Source of the DNA: Parasponia andersonii | Lineage: Eukaryota; Streptophyta; Magnoliopsida; Rosales; Cannabaceae | Assembly (NCBI GenBank): GCA_002914805.1 | Contig: JXTB01000384.1 | Span: 308,726 to 372,725, forward strand | Length of the DNA stretch: 64,000 nt | Direction of reading: 5' to 3' | Shown here: positions 1-13,306 of the stretch, in pieces | Position numbering within the stretch: the stretch's first letter is position 1 | Layout of the letters: every line of letters starts with the position of its first letter | Made by a program: the position numbers and the translations under genes | The notes under the pieces: generated by a model | Databases searched by the model: none | What the model was told of the DNA's origin: nothing | Seen by the model: only the letters and a program-made list of their open reading frames with translations

Positions 1-1831
1 ATTCTATGGATTAAAAAGTTTGAATGGAATTTTAAACAAAAATATAATATGCCAATTTACACCATTTAATTCTCTCTAAGGCTTAGGTACTCAAAACCAA
101 AAAATTTTTATTCAAAAACTCAAATGAAATGTCATCCTAAGTCTCCAATACTAAGAGTTTTCAAAACTTAAGATATCAAATCAAATCAACCACATAGGTG
201 CTCAATTTTCCCATTGAGATCAACAAGGTAAAGTTAACCCAACTTGACCTAACTAATAAGGATTTAACAATCCAATGCATGCCAAAATCATGTACATATC
301 TTAATAAGGTAAGTCATATATATAATGAAAAAGTCCGGAAGAATAAACATATCCAAACAATAAGGCATATAAAGTCATAATGACAAGATTTCATAAAACT
401 TCCAAACTAAGTTTTTAAAATATAAAATTTCTTCATTTATACAAAGTTCTATACATGTTAGCAAAATCAATTTTATTTAGCAAAATTCTTACAACAAGAT
501 ATTATACATTTGACTTTAGAAATATGTGCACGAGTTTTCAAGAATTTATATGCATACTATATTAAATCACACTAAAGATTTTCCAAAAAGTCAACTTTGT
601 TGCCAAAAGTTTTCACATATATTTTTCTGCAAACATTTTATGTTCAATTTCCAAGTTACCTTATAATTCAATTCTTTTTTCCAAAACTTTCTTTAAATTC
701 AAAGTCATGTGAGAAGTAGAAACTCGATAATTCTTAACAATTAAATCTACTATATTCAAAATTAGGAAAAATATTTAGGAACTTTTTTTTTTGACATTTC
801 TAAAGTTCAATGAGACCTCACTAGTACCATAACTAGTTTTTAGTAAAGCAATTATTTAAATCTTATATTCCTAAAAATTCCATAAATCTCAAATTCAAGT
901 ATTATTATTATTTTTTTTTATCATACATTCCTTGAAAAATATGAATTACATACATCCAACTATTAATCAAAATTAAAATATATATTGTTCTTTTGATACA
1001 TTGGTCAAATGTAAATATCTACTTTATTCAAAATTAAAGTTGTCAGTTTAAAATTTCCAATAGTATCAAGATTAATTAACCAGGTTTTTAAGTTTAACTA
1101 GATTCTCAAAAATCCTAAGATTTCTTACTTAATGGCCATAAAATAAACATAGAAAAACAAGTGCAATACCATATTTAAGCAAACACAATATATCATACTA
1201 ATTTATTAATCCAACTAAATTTCACCAATTTAAGAATTTCTTTACGAAAATTAAACTTGATAAGACTGGAGATGAACAATTTTTTTTAACCAAGTTCATA
1301 TTATTAAGTTAGTCCATGAATGAAAACTAGCATGTCATATTCACTAACAAGTCCAACTAATGCATGATAAGAAATTATAACAACATACTACCAGATACTC
1401 AAACTGGTTTAGAAATTCAAATCACAATCCCACAAGCATAAATAATATCAAGTTATGTCAACCAAGATATAAGACACAAAATTGATATCTTAGAACTAAC
1501 GAGGTCTATATAGCTTATCACTATAATGGACATAGGAGTATAAAAATTAATATTTTATTTGAATTTTAGAATTTCAACAGGAGCAAAATTCACTAGTCTA
1601 TTGTCATCTCTGACATTTCTGAGACTACGATTTCAGGGTTATAACTATCCCAAGGATTCCAAAGTTCCACTTTAGGGAGATAAACGAAGTATTCAGGATG
1701 AATCAAAATAAGGACAATATATTTAGTTAATTCCTAATTGATGTATGAGGTATTTGCCAATTACTTTTCCAAAACCCTTTTTAAACACCAAAATACTACA
1801 GGCAAGATCCTAAACAGATCTGAAGCCTGAA
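1..1831. other. AT-rich non-coding stretch, no gene seen
   Basis: No reading frame of convincing length or composition on either strand. The right end adjoins a primer-binding site at 1832-1843. It would therefore be the 5' leader and gag region of a minus-strand retroelement running off the left edge, but I find no gag homology in it. Either it is too decayed or the element was cut there. Confidence 0.5.
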
Positions 1832-1843
1832 GCTCTGATACAA
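1832..1843 (-). other. Decayed tRNA-iMet primer-binding site
   Basis: Plus-strand GCTCTGATACAA, against GCTCTGATACCA in the intact minus-strand copy at 21647-21658. It lies 4 nt from the decayed LTR that starts at 1848, as expected for the site next to the 5' LTR of a minus-strand element. Confidence 0.6.
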
Positions 1844-1847
1844 AATC

Positions 1848-4299
1848 TCTCATAACCGAAAATCCAATACTGTGACTTTTAGTAATTTTAAGTGAAAATA
1901 GTGATACATAGTAGTTTCTAAAATTTCAGAAAAATTTAAGGTTTAATCCTCAAAATTAAGTAAATTATAAGACTAAGCAAATTTGACAATCATGTTATCT
2001 ACTAATTTAAAATTTCCAAGAAATTCTTCATTTTAAGTTTAGTGAAAATCCTAATTATTTAGTTTAAAAAAATTTGTGTTATTTCATGAAGTTTAATGAA
2101 ACAATTCAATTTAAAACCCTAGGCCTAATGTTCAAATAGTTTACCTAAAATTACTTCATTTTCCAAGTATTCGATTTAATAATAAAAAGTTATTTTCATA
2201 CATCTGCTCAGTAAATATATTACTATTGGCTAAATATATTTTGACTTAGAAAATGGAAATTAATACAGAGTACAAACTAATCAATGAAGAGGATTGGAAC
2301 AGAAATCATATACCAAGCATACTTTTCAGGCCACCAAAATGATTACCACAAAATTAATCGATACCTGAAAAGTGGAGGGAGTAGGGGGGTGAGCATATGA
2401 ATACTCAGTAGAAATTCAATTACTTCTTTTTTTTTGAATTGTTGCAATTTTACCAAATCTGCATGGTTAATTCCTCTTCCAAAATCCATTATAACCAGGT
2501 ATAAAATAATTAATATCCAGAGTAGTCACATATTTAAAATCAAAACTAGAAATGTACATCTGTACATATCATAAATCAGCCTATCCTATGAGCTCACACC
2601 CTCTCATCACAAACTAGAGTAACTCATACTATGTGTACTAAGTACTTTCTGCCTGATAATTATTCCAGAAAATCGTAGGGATACCTATGTGTCTAGCATA
2701 CCATACTGGAGGGTCAACTCAATGCCTACACCTACCGAATGAGAATATTCAGATAAAAACTCCACGTGGGTTTACGGACTCTCACTGAAAGTGAGTGTCC
2801 TAGTCCGTCTATACAATACTGCGATACCTAAGATGTATCTCATATGTGATCCTATGGTATGTACAACATATAATAAGATATATATAATAACCATGTTGAA
2901 CATAACCACACAATACTTTAAAACTCTGCTTGATATTATTCTGGAATATAGGAAATCTACTAATCACCCAAGAGCATGATTTTATAAATATGTATGGAAG
3001 TCACACAGTCTAATTGCAGAATAATCTAAGATTTTCCAACAGTTCATTATAATATTATTTAATTCACGATTTTTCACAAGATTATCATAAGGTTAATTTT
3101 TAATTAAATAATGTATAAAACTAGGTAATTGAACCCCTACCTTAATTAAGTGTTCAAATAGTGCTACAAAGCTATAGAGAAAGTTTGGCGTCATTTGGGT
3201 GTTGTTTGGAAGGTCGGACGTTGTTTTCGAACCTTTGATCGATAGGTTTGAAAACTCGATTTTCAATTGGAGCATCAGATCGTAAAACGGGCTTCACTGC
3301 TGAATTTAAAGCACCCAGAAATATTATGTTAGACATATAATTTGACCAATTTGAGCTCGAACCGAACCTGAGCCCATAGCATACAAAACTAGACTATTCA
3401 CGAGTCTCGGAATTTATGCCATTTTGAAATATAGCGATATTATATATCAAAATTCGTTTCTTGATTGCATTAAATCCAAATTTGAAGTCAAAAATCAATT
3501 TTAAAATCCCGAGCATTGAACAGGCTCTAAATCCAAGAATTACAAAAATTTCACTTTTCAGAATTTATTTTAAAATGTCCATTTTTCAAAGTATTTAGAA
3601 AAATATCATCTTTGCTATTTATAAAAATAATTATCACTTTTCTGAAATATTTCAGAAAATATCATTATCATATAATTATTTCGAAAAATGTCACTTCCCA
3701 AAATATTTGAAAAAATGTCAACTTTGCTGATTATTTGTAAAAATGTCATTTTCGCTTAAATATTTTTGAAATGACAGTTTTCTAAGCTTAGCCCAAGGCC
3801 CACTTTGAATCAATCCTAACAGACTTTAATCCTATACTATTCACTTTTGTAAAAATATCAATTTTGTCCCGAATTAGAAAAAGATCATGTTTTTCTATTT
3901 AAGGTTTCTCTGTAATCGGATATTATTTTAACACATTACCACCATATTTATTTATGATTCAATCTCTTTTTCTACCTCATAATTTTTACTGCCATAAGAA
4001 CAACTTCACAAAAATAATTATATTTATGCCACAAATTAATTTGTAAAATGCCTAAATAAACTTGGAAATCAGCTTATACTAGAGCTAATTTGTTTGAAAG
4101 GATCGACGTCCGGTCATGGAGGGAGAAGTTTCGGCTTGCTATTTATAGTGGTAGCTGGTTTTACTAAGTTTATGAAGAAGAAGAAGAAGAAAAAGAAAAG
4201 GAAAAGGAAAAGGAAAAAAAAAAGAGAGAGAGAGTGTGTGTCGGGTGTAAGAGAATAGTAAGGGGAAAAAGTGTATTTAAAAATTAAAATGGATCTCAC
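1848..4299 (-). repeat. Degenerate Tekay-like gypsy LTR (minus)
   Basis: About 2.45 kb with blocks that also occur, in order, in the other Tekay-type LTRs of this window. These are the inverted motif GTGAGCAT..ACTCAGTAG at 2390-2411, the 'TATGTGATCCTATGGTATGT' block near 2840, the 'GTTAGACATATAAT' block near 3330, and a string of imperfect AAAATGTCA-type repeats at 3570-3780. The last is mirrored, in reverse complement, in the plus-strand LTR 33635-36227, so these two belong to one subfamily. The left end is set by the primer site. The right end (4299) is uncertain because the terminal bases are decayed. Confidence 0.65.
4139..4148 (-). promoter_or_regulatory. Probable LTR TATA box
   Basis: CTATAAATAG on the minus strand, about 150 bp from the outer end of the decayed LTR and next to GA-rich U3-like sequence (4175-4235). 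Position and orientation suit a U3 promoter of the minus-strand element. The LTR is old, so activity is doubtful. Confidence 0.4.
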
Positions 4300-4583
4300 T
4301 TCTTAATTAAAATAATATATATTTATTTTATTTTTTATAAAAAGGAAAAAAAGAAAAAGAATTGAAAAAGTGCATTTAATGCGCTTGATCATTATTTATA
4401 TACGAGGATATTAATCCGTGAAAGGTCCCAGTGAGTTATCTATATAGTAATATTATTGTCTTTATTTTGGATAGTTTTGAATCGATCATGCACTCAAATT
4501 CAATTGCCTAATCCAACCCAAGTGAATAGTTCAGAAATATTTTATTGGTTAACTTGCTTCATTATGTGAATTTCTTATTTCAG

Positions 4584-4699
4584 ATATCAAAAGCATTCAA
4601 CACTACTCAGCAGCAGGCAAACTTGGACGATCTCCAATAATATATTTTTGGTTTCAATTTGTGCTTCAAGGAACAATCATTCCATATAGATTGGTTAAG
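4584..4699 (+). other. Exon-like segment of unknown host gene
   Basis: A 116-bp segment begins right after a good acceptor (pyrimidine-rich TTTCTTATTTCAG, ending 4583) and ends at a good donor (AAG|GTATGC at 4699/4700). One frame is open throughout: 38 codons, including GKLGRSP and a hydrophobic run ending FVLQGTIIPYRLVK. A second, weaker candidate of 41 bp follows at 4766-4806 (acceptor TTTTCAG, donor GAG|GTAC) and is also open in a compatible phase. I do not recognise the protein. It could be an internal-exon relic of a gene whose other exons were displaced by transposons, or chance. Confidence 0.3.
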
Positions 4700-4969
4700 G
4701 TATGCTATCTTTTCCCCTTTTGCCCGACTTGAGTTCATGTTCATATAAAATTTTGCAATTTTCAGTTGATCTGTTATTCAAAACTGGTTTATTTATTTTT
4801 CATGAGGTACATGATATCCCTCAGTAGAGTAGCGTATGCATATAGCAGCCATTTATAAAGAAATTGAAATCTCCATAAACTACTACGAAAACTACGTACA
4901 TGTATAAGCAATTCATTTTAATACCATTTTCCATATATATCTAATAGGGAATTCTTTTAGAGAAAATTT

Positions 4970-5400
4970 GATTTGTATGGTAAATCAAAAAAAAAAAAAA
5001 AAAAGAAAGAAAAACCCCAGATTTTAAAGTTGTTTGAAAAATCCCAGATTTTATTTAGAGAAATATAACTCTTGAAAATATTTAAGAAAATACTCATTTT
5101 TACTAATTGATGAGATACTTTAGGTAACCGGTTAAGTTACCTGAGATAACCAGACTAATTACTTTAAGCAACTCATTTTGTGAACCTAGGTTACCTTAAA
5201 CACGAATGAAAAATGCCAATGTTACGAAGAAGTCGTATTTTGCTAAATATTTTTGAAAAGTAGTAGTTTTCTAAAGAAACTTTTAAAAAGTTACATATTT
5301 CTAAATCAATCTGGGATTTTTTGAAAAAATATTAGCCTAACTAGGATTTTTTAATTTTTTGGACTTTAGGCCTGGATTTTTGTAAGAAATATTTTATATA
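4970..5400. repeat. Dispersed AT-rich repeat, copy 1
   Basis: Contains 'AATCCCAGATTTTA', 'TTAAGTTACCTGAGATAACC', 'AAATCAATCTGGGATTTTT' and 'TTTTTTGGACTTTAGGCCTGG' in that order. The same succession (CCCAGATT, GTTACTT..AAGTAA, AAATCRGGATTTTT, GGCTTGG) recurs twice at 63240-63960. The core holds several short inverted GTTAC/GTAAC words. It may be a non-autonomous DNA element. I could not fix terminal repeats. Confidence 0.45.
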
Positions 5401-5659
5401 TTTTATTTTTAATTTAATTCCATATAGATAGAGAAACTAATTTTGGAGGTTAGATTAAAATCAAACAATTACAAAAATAAAATTTAATATACATTAGAAT
5501 TTGTTCCAATATATTAAATTATAACCATTAGACTAAAGTCTAAAGGTTAAAATTAATTGCCATTATCAATGGGAATAAAAAAAATTATACTATATTCACT
5601 CCCCCTTTATATTTATATTTATATAGGGCAATATTTTTTTTCTTAACTGAATAACTGAA
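5401..5659. other. AT-rich spacer left of copia relic
   Basis: No coding signal. It is very AT-rich, with a short TAACTGAA direct repeat at about 5645-5660 beside the point where copia homology stops. No LTR is recognisable, so the copia 3' end (end of RNase H, polypurine tract and 3' LTR) has been lost here. Confidence 0.5.
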
Positions 5660-5669
5660 TAACAACCAT

Positions 5670-8377
5670 ATCGATGTGCAATTGTTTTTTGTTTCTTAGA
5701 TGTGTAAGAAAATACTCCTGAACCTAAGTGAATGATAGTTTGAAGTGCATTTCATATCGTCCACTGATCTTGCCAAGCCACTATCGGTATAATCTAGTAG
5801 TCTTGAGTCAAGTATGGATCCATACCATATGCCATAGCTTTTTGTTCCTTGAAAGTATTTGAGTACCCACTTGGCTGCTCTATAATGAATTTGACTTGAA
5901 CTCTGCATGATCTTGATACTAGAGTTGTGGCATACATAATATCTACTTGTGTAGTTGTAAGATATATATAGTAACTTTCAATGAGACTTTGAAACTGTGT
6001 GTCATATGCCTTTGGTGTACCATCATCCTTTTTGAGTGCTTTGTTGCTATCAAGTGGAGTTGATATTGTCTTGCATCCTTCCATTTTGAACTTTATGAAT
6101 GAGACATTTCTGTGTATTTCTTCTATGCAATGAAGATTCTATCTTCGTGTTAAGTTATCTCGATTCTGAGAAAGTAATGCATCAGACCTAGATCGGGCAT
6201 TTGGAATGCTTTCATCATATCTTCCTTGAACTCCTCCATCTTCTTCTTATCACTTCTAGTGTAGAGATAATCGACATATAGAGCGACATTGAGAGTTTAT
6301 TGATACCTTAGGTCTTATAGTATAGTGTTGGCTCGCTTTTACTCTTCTTGAATCCTTGCTTACTAAAATAGTTATCAATTATACTATATCAAGCTCGTAG
6401 AGCTTGCTTAAGTCCATATCGTGCCCTTTTTAATCTGAGAATTTTGTCTTCTTGACCTTGCACTACGAATTCTTGATGTTACTCTACACAAATTTATTCT
6501 TCAAGGTAGTCATTTAGAAATACCAACTTGGCGTCTAGTTGATAAATTTTTCACTTCTGTGCGGCTAGTGCAATCAATATTCTTATTGTGTCAAGACATG
6601 CAACAGAAGTAAATATTTCATTGTTGTCTACACCTAGCTATTTGCTTATCCTTTTGCTATATTACTATTTTGTACTTTTTGATTGAGCCATTAGAATTAA
6701 ATTTTGTTTTGTAGACTCACTTAAATCATATGACTTCTTTGTCTAATGGAGAATCTACTTTCCCACGTCTCATTTTTCTTGATCACCTTTATCTCTTCTT
6801 CCATAACTTTTTCTTCATGCCTCTTACTATGACGCTGCTTCGTAGTTTTCAAACTCCATAACTATTAGTAGCATGTATGGTATATGGTCCTTGGTGTTGA
6901 ATTTGGAGATGAATCTGAACCTGCTTATTATGATGCTTCTGGTTGGTTGTTGTTGTCTTCTTCTTGCTTTTGTGGTAGTGATGGCGGGTTGGAATTTTTC
7001 CTTTCTACTTGTTCAGTCTCTGAGTTTTAGAAAGCATCTTCATCAAACATTGCATCACGACTAATCATTACGATTTCTTTGTCTTATGGAGAATCTACTA
7101 GCTCCCACGTCTCATTTTTCTTGATCAACTTTATCTATTCTTCCATAGCTTTCCTTCATACTTCTTACTTTGAAGCTGCTTTGTAGTTTTCTGACTCCAT
7201 AATTATTAAGTTGCATGTCTGATGTATCTCTAATAGTGACTTAGTACTCATTAGTACTGAATTTAGAGATGAATCTGAACCTATTTATTATGATGCTTTT
7301 GGTTGGTTGGTTGTTGTCTTTTTCTTGCTTTTGTGGTAGTGATGACAGGTTTGCATTTTTTCTTTCTACTTTTTCGGTTTCTTGGTTTTAGGAAGTGTCT
7401 TCATCGAACTTTACATCTCGAATGATTATTAGCTTTTTGGTTCCTAAGCTATAGACTTCATAGCCTTTTGATTAAGTGCTATAGCCTAAGAAGATATCTC
7501 TATTGGTCTTCTCATCTAGCTTGCTCATTTTCTCTTGTTGAATATGGATGTAGTAGATACAGCCAAAAGCTCTTAAATCCTTCAGCGTTGGCTTTCGTCC
7601 ACTTTATGTTTCGACTGACATGATTTTGGATGAAAATCTATTAAGTGAGTAGATTGTTGTGCTTATTGCTTCAACCCAAAAAGTTTTTGGAAGATCTTTC
7701 TCCATGAGCATAGCTCTAGCTATCTCCATTATAGTTTTGTTCTTTCTTTTATATTCGCTATTTAGTTCTAGTGCATATCCAACTGTAAGTTGATGTTCGA
7801 TGCCTTCTTCTTCACAAAACTTGTTGAATTCCTTTGAGGTTTCTTCTTTCCCCTTCTCGCTTCTTGTCATCTTTATGTAGTGATCACTTTGTTTATCAAC
7901 AAGGGCTTTGAATTTCTTGAAAATACTGAAAACTTGCGATTTTTCATGTAAAAGTAAACCCATGTCATTATGGTATAGTTGATAATAAAGAGATTACAGT
8001 ACCTATTTTGATTATGTGATGGACTGCACATCGGGTTGCAGACATCTATATGGACTAGCTCTAGTAGCACGTTATTTCTCTATGATCTTCCGGATGGAAA
8101 AGTTTGTCTTTGTTGTTTCCCGAGCATATGTCCTTCACATACTTTATTGTGCTCCTTTATAGTTTGTAGATCTCTTATCATATTCTTCTATTGAAGAATC
8201 TTTAATCTATAGAAATGGAAATGTCTGAACCTTCAATGCCATAGCCACGACTCATCCACTCACACCTTTACTGCTCTATTGGTTGTATATCTCTATTGGA
8301 TTAATAGGAAACACCTATTTTCCTGCGTTTTAGATTTTGCAATTATAAGGGATTTATCTTGCTTATCATAGACTATG
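5670..8377 (-). pseudogene. Copia pol relic: integrase, RT, RNase H
   Basis: From 8377 down to 5670 the minus strand shows, in order, the pre-integrase end, integrase (7604-8070, with NKTIMEIARAMLMEKDLP), and a linker. Then come the RT start (ending KNETWE near 6765), RT body (YQLDAKLVFLNDYLEE and RARYGLKQAL, 6400-6560), the LYVDYLY version of the YVDD active site near 6270, and RNase H (5696-6084: LIESYYIYLTT, AAKWVLKYFQGTKSYGIWY, then SKKQKTIA). Homology stops at about 5670, short of the usual RNase H end. Many stops and frameshifts break it. In family terms this encoded polyprotein enzymes for cDNA synthesis and integration. Confidence 0.85.
6735..7440 (-). repeat. Tandem duplication of about 340 bp in copia pol
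   Basis: The segment starting at 6735 ('TTCTTTGTCTAATGGAGAAT') is repeated starting at about 7074 ('TTTCTTTGTCTTATGGAGAA'), an offset of 340 bp. Both copies run through the same landmarks: TTTTGTGGTAGTGATG, ATGATGCTT, and TTCATCRAAC. They have diverged by scattered substitutions and small indels. The duplicated region encodes the integrase-RT linker and the first RT residues. Confidence 0.8.
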
Positions 8378-10261
8378 TGTCACGACCCAAATCTTGGGCC
8401 AGTAGCAGAAAAAGAATTTCACGAGTGGAAATTCATTATTTATTTTAGAAAATAAAATAAAGACAACTAGTTTATAAAAATAGTTCAAATTATAAATTCC
8501 CATAGTTTGTGATCACCACTAGACAAAAACTGTTAATAGTAGTAATAAAATATTAATATGCATCACATCGTCATCACCAGTGGGCATTATAGATAATACA
8601 GGCTAAATCTAAAGTAAGAGTCTTAAATATTATTACAAATCTAAGGTGAGTATCTAAGTAATTACCAACCACAAAATTAGGGTAAACTTCTTCTTAGATT
8701 ACTCTGCCCTGGAGTTGTCCGAGTCGCACTGTAAATCACCTGAGAAGGGAAAGAAAAGGGGTGAGCATTTGCATGCTCAGTAGGGACTTTAATTCCCCTT
8801 TTTGGTATGAATACAACTTTTCAAACCTGCATAGTTAGTACCTTTCAAAAATCCATTTATAAGATAAGTTTGCAAGGAAATCAAAATCATAAGTAATCAT
8901 ATTCATTATTGTACATATCATAAATCAACCAAGTACAAGCATATACATGAGTTCTCATTCTCCCATCACGGTCCTGTAATACCTTTGTAATAGAGGTATC
9001 CAGCATCTTGACACTACCCAAGGTGTGTCAACAAATCCTGCGTAGGGGCCTAGGTCTCTCACCTAGCGCTGCAGCAACTCGCCAGTGATCTAAATACCAT
9101 GATACTAAAATAGAACTCAAGTACGTGATCCTATGGTAGGTATAATATATCATCAAGTGTGTAATAACTATGCATCAAGTATTTTAAGAAATCATACTTT
9201 AATACTTATTTGGTATTATTCTGGGATTTACAGAAAATCGGGTAGCATAACGGCTATATTTTCCCAAAACCAAAATTTTAAACCTGCATAAAAATCATAA
9301 CAACCAATCCCAGAACAATCCAATATATCTTAACAGTTCACAAATTTATCCAATATCTAATCAAATCATTGAATTCCATGAAAATTGACATTTTCAAGAA
9401 ATAGGTCATAATGCATATTTTAAATCAAAGTAAGTATAAAACTTGGTAATTGAACCCCTATCTCACTAAAATAGTGATATCACGCCAATGGGTCCTCAAG
9501 GTACTGTTGAACGATCGCTCACTTGTGAAAAATCAACTTCTCAATGGAGCTTCGAATCGACAAACAAACCTCTTTACCGAACTCCTAGCACCTAAAATAG
9601 CTAGGTTAGACATATGATTCAATCAGTTCGTGTCCGGACTGACACCAAACTAGTGTCATGTAAAACAAAACAAAATCTAAGCCGTTAGATATAATTTTTT
9701 GTGCCGATCACCAAATGTAGTCAATATATATATCAAATTTCACCATTTTCCAGGTACGTTCTAAAAATGACAACAAAAATGAAATCTAACGGTCGGATCA
9801 AAAGTCGAACCTGAGCTCAAAAATACACAAAAATGGTAACTTTTAATCCAGGAAAAATAGAATCGTGTAATATATACCTAGAGAAAGCCCACGACGAGAG
9901 GATTCGAATGCCACTGGTTTCGTGACTTTTCTTCGTCGGAATCCTCACCGGCGAGCGACAGAAGCACAATAGAACTTCGCGTCCCCGTCGGCAGTGCGGC
10001 AATCCGACGCCTCGGATCTCCAGCAGTCAGCTCGGCTGGACGGCACACGTCTTCTCGGCTTAATGGCGGGCCCGACAGAGAAGAGAAAGAACGAGCAAGA
10101 GAGAGAGAAAGAGAGAGAGAATCGGCGAGGGTGAGAGAGAAATAGGGAGAGTGAGATCGGAGGGGAGAGAGAGAAGAAAAGAAAATTTCCGATTTTTTTC
10201 TTTTTTTTTTTTACTTTTGGTCAAAAGACCCTTTTACCCTCTAAAAAAATAAGATTTTACA
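8378..10261 (-). repeat. Tekay-1 3' LTR
   Basis: 1884 bp, TGTCAC...TTTTACA on the plus strand. It is followed by the plus-strand image of the polypurine tract (TTCTCCCCCCTTAC, 10262-10275), which sets the minus orientation. Shared family blocks are the inverted motif at 8761-8784, GTTAGACATATGATT near 9604, and a GA-repeat U3 at 10076-10185. An early repeat of ATTTCACGAGTGGAAATT lies near 8416. Confidence 0.85.
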
Positions 10262-10313
10262 TTCTCCCCCCTTACAGGAATTTTGTCTCGAAATTCAAAG
10301 TACAAGACATAAA

Positions 10314-13306
10314 TCAAAGTACAATCTCAAGTTGAAAGTTAAACAAATGAGGATACTTTTCATACATCTCAGTCTCAAGTTCCCATGTACCTTCTTCTTC
10401 TTTATGGTATTCCCAAAGGACCTTAATAAGTGGTATCTCTCTATTACGATGCACCTTGAGCTCTCTCTCTAGTATTCGAATGGGTTGCTCCTCATAAGTC
10501 ACATTCTCTTGGATAGGTACTTCTACATACTGGACAATGTAAAATGGGTCAGGTATGTACTTCTTGAGCATTGAAACATGGAATACATTGTGTACTCGAC
10601 CCAACTGCGGTGGTAGATCCAGACGATAAGCAACAGGTCCAATTCTTTCAGAAATTTCGAATGGCCTAATGTACCTTACAACTAACTTTCCTTTAACTCC
10701 AAATCTTGTGACTCCACATATTGGTGTAACCATCAAGAATACCCTGTCACCAATGTCAAACTCTACCTCACGTCTTGAGGTGTCAACATAGCTTTTCTAG
10801 TGACTTTGAACAACCTTGAGTCTCTTTCTAATCTTGTTAATCTTCTTGGTAGTCTCTTGTACTAGCTTAGGCCAAAGAGTAACACACTCTTCTGCATCAG
10901 CCCAACACAAGGATGGTCTGTAGGGTCTCCCATATAATACCTCATATGGAGCCATACCAAGACTAGTTTTGTAGCTGTTGTTGTAAGTAAACTCCACCAA
11001 TGATAGGTGATCATCCCAGCTTTCACCAAAATCTAGTATACATGAATGAAGTATGTCCTCTAGGATCTGTATAGTCCTCTCAGATTGGCCATTTGTCTGA
11101 GGATGATGAGCTATACTAAGATTTAGTTCTGCTCCCAAAGCTTTTTACAAGGCTCTTCAGAACTTTGATATAAATCTTGGATCTCTATCAGAAACTATGC
11201 TTGACGATACCCTATGTAAGCGAACAATATTTTCCACATAAAGACAACTAAGTCGGGTGAGTGAAAAGTCAATCCTAATCAGTATGAAGTGTGCGGTCTT
11301 TGTCATCCGATCAACTATTACCCAAACAGCGTCATTCTTTCTTTGAGTATTTGGTAGGCCTGTTACAAAATCCATGGTGATTTTATCCTATTTCCATTCC
11401 AGAATAGGTAAAGGCTGAAGTAGTCCAGCTAGCCTCTGGTATTCTGTCTTGACTTACTTCCACTAGTACTACCTCTTTAGATCATGGTACATCTTAGTGC
11501 TACCAGGATGTACTATGAACTTAGACTTCTGAGCCTCAGTCAGAATAGTTTCTCTAAGATAAGGGCCATTAGCTACAGCTTGCCTTCTATTGAAAAGCAC
11601 AAACCCTTCTTTATTGGTACTCCAACCATTTAACTGCTCACCATTCTGAAGTTAGTTCTAGACCGCTCTCAATTCTTGATCTTGCCATTGACTTTGCTGT
11701 GCTATCTAGAGGAGTGATGGTGTAGCCATAATGTTACTAATATAAGTAGTTTTCTCACATTCGCTATACTCCAAGTTATAGTCACCACTGGTAACCGAAT
11801 TCTTCCAATCTTCTAGTATCAACGAAGCAAACATGCTATGAGACTTTCTACTCAAAGCATCAGCTGCAACATTAGCCTTTCCCAGATGATACTGAAGTTC
11901 GAAGTCATAGTCCTCTATATACTCAACCCATCTTCTCTATCTTAAGTTCAGATCTCGTTGAGTGAATAGATACTTTAAAATCTTATGCTCAGAATAAATC
12001 ATAAACTTCACACCATACAGATAGCATCTCTATATCTTAAGAGCAAAGATCACAACTGCTAACTCTAGATTATGAGTGGGGTAGTTCTTCTTATGTGGCT
12101 TCAACTGACGGGAAGCATAAGCTACTACCTTGCCATTCTGCATTAAGACACATCCCAATCCTGAACCAGAAGCATCGGTATACACTACATAAAGTTCATT
12201 ACTGTTAGGAATAGTAAGAACATGTGCAATTGTTAATCTCCTCTTCAATTCCATGAAAGCTACTTCACAATCATCATCCCATACAAACTTGACATTCTTC
12301 CTCGCCAACTTTGTCAAAGGCATTGCAATTCTTGAGAAATTCTCAACATAGTGGCGGTAATAATCTGCTAGAGAAAGAAAACTTCTTATCTCAGTTATAT
12401 TCGTTGGTCTTTCCCATCCTAGAATAGATTTTACCTTGTAAGGGTCAACAAAAATTCCACTTCCGTCACACTTACATGCCCCAAGAATTTCACTTCCGTC
12501 ATCCAAAAGTCACACTTAGATCTCTTGGCATAAAGTTGGTGATCCCTCAAGGTCTGAAGCACAATTCTCAAGTGCTTAGCATGTCCTTCTCGAGTTTTAA
12601 AATAGATGAAGATATCATCGATGAAGACAACCACAAATCGATCAAAATAAGGTCTGAAAATTCTGTTCTTAAGGTCCATGAACACTGCTAGAGCATTAGT
12701 CAGACCAAATGGCATAACTAGGAACTCAAAGTGACCGCAACGAGTCCTGAATGTAGTTTTCGGTATGTCTTCCTCCCTGATTTTCAACTGATGATAACCA
12801 GATCAGAGATCAATCTTGAAAAAGAATCTTGATCCATCCAGTTAATCAAACAATTCATCAATTTTTGGCAAAGGATATTTATTTTTTACTGTTAGCTGAT
12901 TCAATTTTTTATAATCCACTCAAAGCCGAAACGTTCCATCAGCTTTCCTGACAAACAGAAAAGGAGCACCCCATGAAAAGTACTACTCCTAATAAATCCC
13001 TTTGATAAAAGATCATCCAGCCGACTTCTCAACTCAGTCATTCCGCTGGAGCTATGCGATAGGCTGGAATAGAAGCTGGTTGAGCCCCAGGAATCAAATC
13101 AATGCAAAATTTGATCTCCCTATCAGGTGGTAGCCCAGTAATTCCTCAGAAAAAATATCTAGAAACTCGCTAACTACTGATATCTAAGGGTACTGATCGG
13201 CTATTCCCATCTCACCATCGATGGCAAATAAATTCCTCTACACTCTAGCTTCTTCCTTCCACTTATGCATGCTTTCAGAATAGGACTCGGTTTCAAAGGA
13301 TTCAAG
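10314..13306 (-). pseudogene. Tekay-1 pol relic: RT, RNase H, integrase, chromodomain
   Basis: Reading right to left on the minus strand: RT (12431-12840; [19 protein letters not shown], active site FIDDIF), then RNase H (12030-12430; [20 protein letters not shown]). The integrase core follows (10797-11375; FVTGLPNTQRKNDAVWVIVD, HHPQTNGQSERT). Last come the GPF/Y segment and the chromodomain-like tail (10314-10736; [30 protein letters not shown]). A chromodomain after integrase marks the chromovirus lineage, and its LW..H....TWE form is typical of Tekay/Del. Stops occur at 12842-12844 (TAA), 10797 (TAG) and elsewhere, and there are frameshifts near 12470 and 12030. It is not functional. Confidence 0.85.

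Noticed and set aside
198..380. 60-codon ORF near the left edge
   Set aside because: AT-rich chance ORF, no domain and no context.
4114..4299. Minus ORF with a Phe run
   Set aside because: It is encoded by a GAA/GGA repeat in a decayed LTR.
12458..12500. Repeated CACTTCCGTCA in Tekay-1 RT as a functional repeat
   Set aside because: Alignment with Tekay-2 shows ordinary divergence plus a frameshift. The 11-bp repeat is most simply a repair scar.
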